Of a DNA stretch of 64,000 nucleotides, positions 11,508 through 21,101 are shown piece by piece. Each line of letters begins with the position of its first letter. Position 1 is the first letter of the stretch. Below the pieces are notes generated by a model. The model was not told the DNA's origin, made no database searches, and saw nothing but the letters and a program-made list of their open reading frames with translations. Origin of the DNA: Tipula vernalis (taxonomy: Eukaryota; Arthropoda; Insecta; Diptera; Tipulidae); the NCBI GenBank assembly GCA_958295665.1, contig OY282559.1, forward strand, positions 268,870,057 to 268,934,056, in the 5' to 3' direction. The position numbers and the translations under genes were made by a program.

Positions 11508-11520
11508 TTCGATTTTAATT

Positions 11521-11950
11521 AGACTTGATTATATTTATCTTATGTTAGTTGAAGTCTTCGAATATTTGATTCAATTGAACCATTCGTTTCGACAGATAGA
11601 ATTTTAAATAATCCCGAGTAAAGTTGAATTGCAAATAAATTATGATTTTCTTAAGTGATCCCTAATAATGTTTGAAATTAGAAGTTAGACGGCCACTAGA
11701 ACATGTATCTATTTCCAAATATGTCGAAGAACATTGGTTAAGTGAATATCCATAGAGATTCCTTTGACATTTCATGAATTTTGTTCTCCAGTACAAAATG
11801 TGACTGCTGTTTTAAGTTATAAATAAATGTTTAACGTTCAACAACTTGTTTAATCACCGAAACTTGTGAACACCAGGTTAATTGAAACTTCGTAAAATTT
11901 GGTAATCTGTTAATTTTTCATAAGAAATTGCTGACTTGCCTCCGAATGGA
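11521..11950. other. Unassigned, possibly 5-prime leader of the BEL
   Basis: Non-coding AT-rich sequence directly upstream (in element sense) of the minus-strand BEL gag. It may include that element's leader, but I see no primer-binding site or LTR edge that would prove it. Confidence 0.4.
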
Positions 11951-12827
11951 GGTATGGTTAAATTCAAGTCAATATGTATCTCAGGTACCAATTGAAATAT
12001 CGGCCATAAGTGAAAAAAAACTTTGCTTTAATCTTTGCAATTCGGTGAATAGCCAAATTATGAACCGCAATTTTACGATGATTTTCTGTTAGTTCTATTA
12101 ATTGTCAGTAACCCTCAGTTGTTTTAAATTTTGTCATTCAGATGAGTTAGTTAATTATGGCCGCGAAACTTGTGAGTCACATTTTATTTAATATTGGCAA
12201 TTGAACGTTTAAACATTCGGTTGATTTGCAAAAACAAATAAAATATGACTGTGTTTCTTCATCTCATCACAAAATGTGAAAACAATTCGACTTATTGCCC
12301 ATTGATGGAACTAACAGAAAATCATCGTGAAATTGGTACCCAGAAATCAGAACTTCATTAGTATTCAGTTGATGTTTGAAAATCAAAGAAAATATAATTT
12401 ACCTGTTTCTTAGCATATTTGACCATCTCATCTTCATGATAAAAAAGGGAAAAAATTCCGGCTTACTGGCCATTGGTGAAAGAGACTAGTGTTAAAACTC
12501 AGAACTTGATTAGTTTTCAATTCAGTTGAATTACGAAAAGCTGAAAGTAATTCATGCCGTCAGCTTTCCTATTATGATAGTAATTGTTGGGCTGACTGAA
12601 CTGTTTATGATGACATTGTAAATGGTGTCGCGAAATATATTTCTTATTCGACGACTTAAAATAAATAATGTCTTGAACAAATCTCGGCCGAAATCTATCT
12701 CGATATTTTGATTAACAAAATTTTAGTTAACAAAATTCATCTCTAAATCGGAACGCCACCCGCCACCAAATAAATGACATCATTCTATTCTCGTGGAAGA
12801 GAACGTTTTGTTAGTCCAACGGGATCT
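11951..12827. repeat. 0.8-kb dispersed repeat, copy 1
   Basis: This block matches 20,297-21,101 in the same orientation with small indels. Shared landmarks include AATTGAAATATCGGCCATAA, a segment ending CGGTGAATAGCCAAAT, GGTGTCGCGAAATATAT and the edge GTTTTGTTAGTCCAACGGGA. On the minus strand it starts near GTTGGACTAAC and ends near TTTAACCA, which recalls LTR ends, but the initial T and a target duplication are not seen. It could be an LTR or another non-coding element. Confidence 0.8.
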
Positions 12828-13120
12828 GGTTTTGTTGTTACTGTGCCATAAATTAAATAACCAATCAGCTCTCGATATGGGTGCTTACAGCAATTCCTTT
12901 CATCACCTGGCTCCAAATGCAACCCTTTTTCCAATGGCGCTGACTTTGGTTTGCAGTCTTGCATGTTGTATTTTTGCTAAACCTTTTCCAAATATTTCGA
13001 CTGACTCAAAACAGTTGTTCCTTTTTCAATATTTTGCTTTACCCGTATCTGTCATTTCAAATTCTTTGGACAACAATTGTTTTACAGTGTTGCTCACTGT
13101 ACAGCACACACACATTCCTT
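12821..13120 (-). pseudogene. Copia RT/RNase H junction fragment
   Basis: Minus-strand translation in shifted frames gives FEMTDTGKAKY, then TVLSQSKYLEKVLAK, then a short run ending in HPYRELIGYLIYGTVTT. These are the landmarks from the end of Copia RT into the connection domain. About 300 bp survive. The left edge coincides with the edge of the 0.8-kb repeat at 12,821-12,827. A 118-residue open frame on the + strand here (12,793-13,149) is only its antisense shadow. Confidence 0.78.
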
Positions 13121-13140
13121 CTCCACTGGTGACTCGTAAT

Positions 13141-13845
13141 TTTAAATAAAACAAATTGTATTTCAATAATTACTTTTTTAATATTTATTTATAATATATT
13201 TTGCTTTAATATTTCTCTTATAATTTTGGTTTCACAGTGTGCTGTCCATTGGAAAAATTTTGTACGAGTGACGCTTTTTATAATTTTGTCCTATTGGAAC
13301 TGCCACAATGATGTAAAAATACATTGACGCGGACATACAACAAATCAATACAACCCTATGATAAAATTTGACAGTCTGTGTGCATTATTTTACTTTGACA
13401 GTTTGTATACATTAGCCTCTAAACATGGCGAAACGTAAACGTAATGGAAAAGTAATGATTCGCCCATACAACTCTTCGCGAACGTAACAATTTAGCTTTA
13501 TAAGAATTTTTCTTTATAAGAATTTTAAAATAAAAATCGTAACACTAAAGAAAATCGCTTTTGTCACGCAAAAAAGAAACGTTTTTACAACATGGAAGCG
13601 ATATGATCATGGTACGCCAAATTGCAATATTTTAGTCCCGCTAAAGCGGAATGTTACTGTAACACAAAAACGAAATGTTCCTGAAACGCCAATGCGATGT
13701 GTATTTGTATCGCCAAAATGCAAGATTTACTTTATAATTAAAAATGATTCATGTTAAATGTAAACAAAAATTATTTATTCATCATAATGTATCACAATAT
13801 CATGATAATATTCAAAAACATCACAAGTGATTAATTGTGTCAAAA
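13141..13845. repeat. Non-coding block with a degenerate ~26-bp repeat (13,545-13,725)
   Basis: Inside 13,545-13,725 a motif of the form GCGATATG-N-GTACGCCAAA recurs about six times with variation: GCGGAATGTTACTGTAACAC, then CGAAATGTTCCTGAAACGCC, then GCGATGTGTATTTGTATCGC. It sits just beyond the 3-prime end of the En/Spm-like remnant, where such elements often carry subterminal repeats. That link is inference. The rest of the block shows nothing recognisable. Confidence 0.5.
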
Positions 13846-13854
13846 ACATCACAA

Positions 13855-15105
13855 GTGATCATTCTCCTTTAAACGGTTAATAATTTGTTGAATTGGATAT
13901 ACTCCTTTTTTCACCATTTTTTTTATATTTTGCATGTAATTTTCGAACTTAAATGCACTGAACATGTCGAGGTGTCCGAAAACGTTTACGTCAACAGCCA
14001 AATGTAGCAAACTATTGACGTTATAAGACATATTTTCTATTCCATGCAAAGTTTGAAATTGAGTAACAAATTCGATAATTAGCTGCACCCGCACATTCAA
14101 TATTTTTGCGGCAATCATCTGGATCGCTTAAAATACGAATCGCACAAACCAATAATAAAAAATGTGAGTAGTATGTTTCTTCTAATACGGACTTTAAAGC
14201 TACCATCCCAGTATAACATAAAAACACCCTAAATTCAGTAGCTTTCCAATGTTCTATTTCATTTAATGTCCTTTGCTTTCTTTTAAATTCTGACGGCATG
14301 CATTTATGAAGCAATTTTAAATTTTGGTTAATTGCAATTAAAGCATTCTTCTTTAATGAAATTTTTTTTTCTTTGTCTTATTAAAATTAAAAGTATTTGT
14401 CTCATTACGCCCAATAACACGCAATGCATATAGTCAATCGGGAATTGACTTACACATCCGATTTTTGTTGATTCGTGTAACTTATTCAATCGAACTTGAT
14501 GTTCTATTTGTGTTTTCTCCACATAATTTTTATCCGTCCTCAAGCAATTTTCTGATACAGGAAAAAATATTTTATGTTGAAAATACACTCCTTTTATAGT
14601 ACATTTGGTGCAACTGTAGTATCCGGTGTGTGACTTTACACCTATTAAATAAATTTTAATTACTTATTATTATTGATATTATTTAGATTTATTTGAAATT
14701 ACCTAATGATCTAATTTGCACGTCGATTTTTCGATTGTTGAAGATAATGTCATGTTCCTCAAAATTATTGATTTCCGTGATCAGCTCTTTCAAAAAAATA
14801 TTAGCACAGTAAGGCTTCTTATACCCGTGGAAAATCCTATTAAAAAAACTTGTGTGAAGGGCACAATATTGCAAAGTATTGGCCACAATTGACTGGATCA
14901 ACTTTTAGTAAGCGGAACGCCATCAATTCCTAGGTCAACACCAATTTTGTTTCCGGCAAATGAATTGTTTCTTAAAAATAAATCCAAGCTCTTTCCAAGT
15001 CCGATGTGAGAGTAAAATCCTTCGCCTAATGGCATAATAGCTTGTAATTTAGGATTCGGGATCTTTCCTAATCTGGTAGTACGCTAGTACGCCTTATTAT
15101 CCATA
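13855..15105 (-). mobile_element. En/Spm (CACTA)-like DNA transposase remnant
   Basis: Minus-strand pieces from 15,060 down give, in order: GVDLGIDGVPLTKS followed by LWPILCNIVPFT (about 14,820-14,945), a mid region with FPIDYMHCVLLGVMRQI (14,328-14,588), WKATEFRVFLCYTGMVALK (14,021-14,314), and NVNSLLHLAVDVNVFGHLDM then FSAFKFENYMQNIKK (13,849-14,118). This series is typical of the animal En/Spm-like transposase group, whose members cut and paste DNA. Frameshifts break it into at least five pieces. I did not find CACT(A/G) terminal repeats, so only the coding core is supported. Confidence 0.72.
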
Positions 15106-15214
15106 TTGTTGAAATTACGTAACTTCAGACTTTTTTTAACAACAACCCTAACACTAAACACTAAAATTTACTATATTTGCAAATTGCAACCGAAAACCTT
15201 AATCACACACGTTA

Positions 15215-15716
15215 AAAAAAAAATGGAGGTGTGGCTAACACACGACTTTCTTTTACAAACAGAGAATTTTGAGAAATTTTATTTTGTTTTATAACTTTTT
15301 TTTTAAATTTTTTTTTTTTTTTAATTTTTAATTTTTTATTTTTATTTGTTTTTAATTTTTGGAAACATTTTGGATTAAGTAGTTTTTTGTAAACGTTATA
15401 CTTTTTAAGATATTTGCAAAATAAATTTTCTGGACCAAGGGAGTGGCCACTTCCGGTTAGCCGATTTGGAGTAAAATTCACTGGGACCTCCCAATTTATC
15501 AAAAAAGCTTAAATCTGAAGTTTCAGTTCGATTGGTTAAACCATCTGGGCTGTAGAGAGGATACAGACAGACTGACAGACAGAAAGACAGACACCATTTC
15601 GAAACCCACTTTTTCGGACTCAGGGGACCTCAAAACAAATAAATCTCTAAAAATCTCAAGGTCCAAAATTTTCATGATTACTATACTTTATTTTACTAGA
15701 GTAAAAGAAAGTAAAA
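15215..15716 (+). repeat. Dispersed repeat, copy 1 (short GACAGACT tract and end hairpin)
   Basis: This block is collinear with 62,165-63,137: GGCTAACACACGACTTTC, a T-rich run, GGACCAAGGGAGTGGCCACT, CTGGGACCTCCCAATTTATC, then a short repeat tract, GGACTCAGGGGACCTCAAAA, and a common right end. The tract here is only about 33 bp (15,561-15,593). The right end carries a 13-bp stem, 15,685-15,697 with 15,700-15,712, one mismatch and a 2-nt loop. There is no coding capacity. Internal tandem repeats plus a terminal hairpin recall non-autonomous Helitron/Helentron elements; that is inference. Confidence 0.85.
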
Positions 15717-16342
15717 TGGTATACTTACAAAACCAAAATAAAAATTTTTGCAGTGGCTACAAGTGCGAACACGTTCAAAATGGCGTAAACAACAAAAAAT
15801 ATCCGATATTCTACTTCGCACCTTGGTCGTATTTTTGTTTTTGTGTATTTCTAATAGCAGTGCAGTGCAGCATTATATATATAATAACAATATACGAGCA
15901 ATTGTTTCTTGGTAAAATCATGTTACATAATTGGTACGTTTTCGTTACGCTGAAAGCGAATACGCTAATTTATTTAGAGGGTATTTTTAATTTGATTTTA
16001 CTAATTGAGTTTTATATAAATAAAGTGATTAAAAATGCAATACATTGTCAACTTAGTAATACCAAGATACGTACATATATAAATATCTATTAACAAGCTA
16101 GATTTTGTGTAATGAAAGTTTTGCTTTTTTTCTTTTTAAGGAACAGCTGCTCATCGATTATCGTCATCAAATTGGAATCCCGTTTGTGTAGTAATTGAAC
16201 TTAGCCGGTACCTAAACCACTCAAGTGGTAAAAAATAAATTAAAGTGTATTCGGTGTAGCAAAAATTTGTAATAAAACCAAATTAAATTATGAATAACAA
16301 CTTGGTGTTTTATTGTATGGTCATGACTGAGGATGCTAAACA
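15717..16342 (-). repeat. Probable 3-prime LTR of the BEL at 16,343-19,922
   Basis: Read on the minus strand it starts TGTTTAGCATCC at 16,342, immediately after a purine tract (15-16 nt, minus strand GGAGGGGAG at about 16,346-16,354), and could end ...TACCA at 15,717, giving TG...CA ends and ~626 bp. The stretch 15,991-16,146 is nearly identical to 19,925-20,087 on the other side of the element, supporting LTR identity. The outer edge at 15,717 is set by the end of the neighbouring repeat and is less certain. No matching target duplication was found. Confidence 0.6.
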
Positions 16343-16403
16343 TACTCCCCTCCAAAAATTTATTAATTTTTAATTATCATCGTTCAATGGTAACTTGAAT
16401 AAT

Positions 16404-17114
16404 TTACTTATCGGATTTGGTTCGAATAGTGGCTACTCTTGTCATACCATCTCTCCCTGTATGTAATTCAATTACCCGACTTAATAACCAAGCACACGGT
16501 GGTGATTTACTATCATGCATTAGTACAATGTCATTTAACTTTAGACCGTTTTGTTTTTGGTGCCATTTATGTCTTTGCTGTAAAGTATTCAGATAATTAA
16601 GTGAATATCCTTTCCAAAACTGTTGAACGATTTTCGGCACTCTTTCCCATCGATACAACTCAGTCATTTTAATTTCGGCATAATTGGCATGAGATAATGC
16701 TGTAATTGGCCCAAGTGTTAGGAAATGCGAAGGGGTCAATGCATCAATGTTGCATACATCTTCATTCCTGATTGCATATAATGGCTTCGAATTTAAAACA
16801 CCTTCAATTTGTGTCATTACAGTGGTCATTTCCTCGAATGTTAAATGAGCTTTTTTTGATGATAAAAGAATCGGACCTGCATAATCCACGCCAACTGCAG
16901 AGAATGGACGACTTGGTGTGACTCTCGACTCGGGTAGATTGCCCATTTGCTGTTCTGATTTTAATGTTGAGTATCGAAAACAAGTGATACATTTATGACA
17001 TACTGAACGACATAACTCCCGTCCGCATAGTATTCGATATTGATGACGAGATAAACCGAGTAGTAGTGATGGACCGGGATTGAGAAACTTGAGATGCAAG
17101 TATGTAATAATCAT
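16404..17114 (-). pseudogene. BEL integrase with deleted core
   Basis: 236-residue open frame. It starts in the zinc head (C-H-K-C-I-T-C-F), then VGVDYAGPILLSS with the first catalytic Asp, then jumps to the C-terminal helix region (MTQIEGVLNSKPLYA) and NIDALTPSHFL, and ends with the DNA-binding tail (LKLNDIVLMHD). Roughly the middle of the catalytic core, including the second Asp and the Glu, is missing without breaking the frame. The in-frame deletion makes it look like an intact gene although it cannot be active. Confidence 0.85.
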
Positions 17115-17922
17115 TCTATCTCCTGTTCATTCGCCAAACGTCCACCAACTCGCAATAAACCATTTGAGTCAATAAAGGGTGCTAGTGATGCGATCCGTGA
17201 GTTTGCCAGTACCTTCGAATACTTATTTAATGAACCAATGTCAGTGCTCATTTCTATGTTTTGGACGATCTTGAAAATTGTGGTTTCCGCTTCGGTGGGT
17301 TCTGATACAGTAAGATGGCCGCTCAGTTTGTTCTCTGATTTACTGCTAATTTTATTATGAATAAATCGCCTTACGTATGCCATTGTTCGTACTAACTTCG
17401 ACCAAGTTGATATTCGTTCCCATAGTACTACAACCGGACTTGCATTTCTTGTAAAGTGTCGATCACTTTGTTTTTTGGTGGCCAGTATTGTTCGTTTTCA
17501 GTTAACCACTCTGGTCCGTTCCACCACAACTTGCTATCGACTAATTTATGCGCGCTAATTCCGCGAGTAGCTGAATCTGCCGGATGGTCAATGCCTTTAA
17601 CATGTCCCCAACCCGCTTCGGGTACTAATTGATGTATTGCTGCTACTCTATTTGCTACATACGTTTTCCATTTGCGTGGATGTGTTGATAACCTGGATAA
17701 AACTACTGTTGAATCTATCCTTAGCCAAATGGAAGCAGTTTTAAGTTGATACGCGTCGATAATCTTCCTTAATAATAGCAACTTCACATTAATCGTTCCA
17801 CTTGTTCGAGTACGGATGAAGACTGCTGCAGAATACGCTAGTTCACTGGCGTCGCTAAATCCATGAAATTGGACATCATCTGTTAATTTGCATGTAAATC
17901 GAGGTAAGTGAATATCCTTCAA
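17111..17922 (-). pseudogene. BEL RNase H and integrase head
   Basis: 17,428-17,922 carries FHGFSDASELAYSAAVFIRT, the RNase H signature of BEL pol with its first Asp, and later GIDHPADSATRGI. 17,111-17,383 gives ANSRIASLAPFIDSNGLLRV and the G-G-R-L that follows, the standard lead-in to BEL integrase. A frame change separates the two near 17,390-17,425. RNase H would degrade the RNA strand of the cDNA hybrid. Confidence 0.85.
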
Positions 17923-17941
17923 TTGCCGAAACTGATGTTTA

Positions 17942-19317
17942 ATTTGTTGTCAAGACCGATGTAGCTCAAACGGCATTAGATGATCCCATAAAAGTTTGGT
18001 TAGCCATAAATTTTGAAGAAAATTTTTTTAGTTAACAGTGAATGGGCTTAACCATCCCAATGGGTCAAATATTTGTGACACGATGGATAACATGTTTCTT
18101 TTAATATGAGCAATTGTGGATATATTGGCAATTTTAAACGAACACGTGTCTTGTAGTGGATTCCTGTACAAGCCTCATAGGTTTGAACTACGACCTTCTT
18201 CACTGATTTGCGACTCGGTATCTGCTCGGTATTATTTTCGTAAAATGAACCCCGAATCGGCTAACACTTGCGATAGTTGTTGCTTTAAATTTGTAGCTTA
18301 TACCTCGTCATCTGCACCTGTTAATACATCGTCCACGTAAAAGTTGTTCGTAATAACTGATGCCACGGTTGGATATTTCTCTTCACAATTACTCACTATT
18401 TGAAATAATACTCGAATGGTTAAAAATGGCACCGATGCAGTGCCATATGTGACGGTTAATAGTTCATACTGATTTATTAATTCTGCCGAAGACTCCCTCC
18501 ATAGAATTCGCTGTAATGATGTGTTTACTGGATCCACTAAAATTTCCCGGCACATTTTCTCTATGTCACCGCAAATTGCTACCTTAAATGTCCGAAATCG
18601 TAAGAGTATTGCCCAAAGTGTATCTTGTAATGAAGGGCCAACTAATAAGTTGTCGTTTAGTGGCGTTCCTGTTGATGATGCCGCTGAACCGTCAAATACG
18701 ACTCGCAATTTTTTTGTGGTACTATCTGTTCGCAAGACTCCATAATGTGGTAGATAAAATACCTCCCTGGTGTTGGCACCAATTTTATCTGCAGTTAGTT
18801 TTCTCATGTGCAATTCGTATTCGCGCATGAACTCAACATACATTTTGTTAAATTCCACATTTCTGCTTCTCTTGCGTTCCATGGACACCAAACGTTGAAA
18901 TGCTATGTTATATGATTGTCCGAATGGTGCTGGGTTCAGTTTGATGGGTAGCTGCACGATGAATCGACCATTGATTTTTTTAAAGTTTGATATAAAATGG
19001 TTTTCACATAATTGATCCTCCTTTGACCAAGGAACCGGTTGAAATATCTCTTCTTGTTCCCAAAACCTGAGCAATAACGTCTCCAAACTATCGTCATTTA
19101 ATGTTCTCGCGTGAAAGTTTTTACAAGGCATTAAGATTTCTTCATCATTGCTTGAATTGGCGGGTGGTTTCTTAGAAATAACATATCCGAATAATGTTTC
19201 TTGAACCACGATATAATCTGCGCTTATCAAAATATCTATTTCTTTCTTTTGTTGGAAGTTCGGATCCGCCAATTGCAATTTTTCGCTCTTCAACTTCATC
19301 TGTGAGCATTTCGCCAC
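17942..19317 (-). pseudogene. BEL reverse transcriptase
   Basis: 339-residue open frame (18,298-19,317) with GVLRTDSTTKKLRVVFDGSA, then NDNLLVGPSLQDTLWAI, GDIEKMCREI containing the motif A Asp, and NNFYVDDVLTGA with the catalytic YVDD. The thumb and connection continue in other frames from 18,298 to 17,942 with several stops. It synthesises element cDNA. Catalytic Asps are intact; the copy is disabled by the later frameshifts and missing gag. Confidence 0.88.
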
Positions 19318-19729
19318 TCGTTGTTAGGGATGTTATCTTTAGCAACACATATGCCTTGATTGTTATTATCTTCGATGTATCAAATCGTGAACAAATCACG
19401 AAACTTGCCTTCCCAGTTGTTGAAACTTTTGATGTTGCAAGTCCCTCGATACGAATCTTTCCTTTACTTCGATGGAGTCCTAATCGCTTAATACACTTTT
19501 CAGAAATGAACGATAGTTGTGAACTTGAGTCTAATAACAAATTATACGTACGATATTGACCATCGTTCGTTCTGGCCATTACTACTGCTGTTGGTAGCAA
19601 GGCCGCGCCTGTCCCATAAATATTACCACTGACAATGCTTGTTGGTTCACTAGATCCACTAGGATTATTCGGACAGGTTGCAGTATTTACTTCCCTTCGT
19701 TCTTGCAGCATACGGATGTTTGTGCTCAC
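19172..19729 (-). pseudogene. BEL protease region
   Basis: 185-residue open frame. AALLPTAVVMA is followed by LLLDSSSQLSFIS, the retropepsin core in which the usual D-S/T-G is D-S-S, so the glycine of the active-site loop is changed. It overlaps the RT-side frame by a frameshift. Upstream, beyond 19,730, the frame continues into the gag knuckle region. Confidence 0.8.
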
Positions 19730-19734
19730 GTCGG

Positions 19735-19922
19735 AATGTAAGAGTGTGTGATGTCTATGCTTACATTTCTTACAGTATCGCTTACTGTAGTAACGACTAG
19801 CAAGATGACTGTTCCCTAAGCAATTAAAACATAATTTTAGCTTTGCTGATTGACTACGTCTTTGTTCAGCATTTAAAGTCTTGAATGATTCGCACGCATA
19901 AGTTCGCTGGCTTCCCTGACGT
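19735..19922 (-). pseudogene. BEL gag zinc-knuckle remnant
   Basis: Minus-strand translation gives LCFNCLGNSHLASRYYSK followed by YCKKCKHRHHTLLH. This is the paired-knuckle motif of BEL Gag, with the last Cys of the first knuckle read as Tyr. The frame leads directly into the protease piece. Nothing of gag remains upstream of 19,922. Confidence 0.82.
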
Positions 19923-20087
19923 AATTTGATTTTACTAATTGAGTTTTATATAAATTAAGTGACTAAAAATGCAATACATTGTCAACTTAGTAATACCAAG
20001 ATACGAACATACCTATATAAATATCTAAAACAAGCTAGATTTTGTGTAATGAAAGTTTTGCTTATTTTCTTTTTAAGGAACAGCTCA
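19923..20087 (-). repeat. Partial 5-prime LTR of the same BEL
   Basis: About 160 bp closely match 15,991-16,146: both contain TTTTACTAATTGAGTTTTAT, AATGCAATACATTGTCAACT and AATGAAAGTTTTGCTT and end in AAGGAACAGCT. The U3 part seen in the other LTR (16,147-16,342) is not present to the right, so this LTR is truncated at 20,087 and fused to gag at 19,923 by deletion. Confidence 0.8.
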
Positions 20088-20296
20088 AAGGTAAATACAG
20101 AATAATAAAAAAACAATTCAAAATTATTTAATAACATAACTTTTAATGAGTGATTACAGTGCTTGAAAACAAGTTGTATTTCCCTTTACCACCTCATCAG
20201 TAAAAACATTAAGAGGAAGTTACTATCGACTGGTTGACGACGGAAATAAAATCTTTAAATCAAGATAATTAATATAAAAGATTAAATGTGATGGTG
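20088..20296. other. Unassigned spacer
   Basis: AT-rich, no open frame or repeat recognised. Confidence 0.4.
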
Positions 20297-21101
20297 AAGT
20301 ATGATTAAATTCAAGTTAATAAGTATCCTCCAGTACCAATTGAAATATCGGCCATAATTGACAAAAAACTTTGCTTTAATCTTTGCAATTCGGTGAATAG
20401 CCAAATCCTGGACCACAATCTGATGATGATTTTCTGTTAGTTCTATTAATTGTCAGTAACCCTTAGTTGTTTTTAATTGTGTCATTCAGATGAGTTAGTT
20501 ATTTATGGCCGCGAAACTTGTGAGTCGCATTTTATTTAATATTCGCAATTGAACGATTAAACATTCAAATATGACAGAAATCAGAACTTCATTAGTATTC
20601 AGTTGATGTTTGAAAATCAAAGAAAATATAATTTACATGTGGCGTAGCCTATTTGACCATCTCATCCTCATGATAAAAAGTGCAAAAATTCCGACTTACT
20701 GGCCATTGGTGAAAGAGACTAGTGTTAAAACTCAGAACTGAAAGTAATTCATGTCGTCATAAGTTTTCCTATTATGATAGTAATTGTTGTGCTGACTGAA
20801 TTGTTTGTGATGATATTGTAAATGGTGTCGCGAAATATATATTTCTTATTCGACGACTTAAAATAAATAATGTCTTGACTAAAGCTCGGCCGACATCTTA
20901 GATTGTGTCATGATATACACCTTTTGGGACTGACACTCAAAACAGAAGAAAATTTTTGTTTTAGTATTACCACTGCGTTTTTTTTTTCACAAAACTAACA
21001 AAATTCATCTCTAAATCGGAACACCACCCGCCACCAAATAAATGACATGATTCTATTCTCGTGGAAGAGAACGTTTTGTTAGTCCAACGGGATCTTATTT
21101 G
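20297..21101. repeat. 0.8-kb dispersed repeat, copy 2
   Basis: Same orientation and order as 11,951-12,827 with a few deletions, for example near 20,570 and 20,735, and a small insertion around 20,900-21,000. Its right edge shares the bases GGGATCT with copy 1, then diverges. The flanks differ (Copia scrap at copy 1, unassigned DNA here), so it is dispersed and not part of one long duplication. Confidence 0.8.

Larger units (their letters stand above)
9863..11520 (-). mobile_element. BEL/Pao LTR retrotransposon fragment (-)
   Basis: A second BEL in the opposite sense. From 11,507 down: gag N-terminal part (11,298-11,507), DUF1759-type gag domain (11,046-11,291), a damaged zinc-knuckle segment (10,588-10,830), then directly the integrase (10,157-10,580) and its C-terminal part (9,879-10,208). 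Protease, RT and RNase H are gone, so gag joins integrase at about 10,585. It meets the + strand BEL 3-prime end to 3-prime end near 9,865. Confidence 0.83.
16343..19922 (-). mobile_element. BEL/Pao LTR retrotransposon, best preserved copy
   Basis: On the minus strand: gag zinc knuckles (about 19,740-19,880), protease (19,172-19,729), reverse transcriptase (18,298-19,317), RNase H (17,428-17,922), integrase head (17,111-17,383) and integrase with C-terminus (16,404-17,114), then a purine tract and LTR. Gag before the knuckles is deleted, so the knuckle region passes straight into LTR-like sequence at 19,923. Each domain is open over long stretches but joined by frameshifts. Belpaoviridae-type endogenous element, not infectious in this state. 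Confidence 0.9.

Noticed and set aside
12793..13149. 118-codon plus-strand frame
   Set aside because: It is antisense to a Copia RT/RNase H fragment, whose motifs are clear on the minus strand.
19923..20087. Idea that the 160-bp direct repeats are complete short LTRs
   Set aside because: The purine tract and TG start at 16,342 place the LTR edge further out, so the 160 bp is only the part shared after truncation of the right LTR.
15717..20091. Target duplication for the best preserved BEL
   Set aside because: The flanks TAAAA (left) and GCTCA (right) do not match, as expected if the right LTR is truncated.
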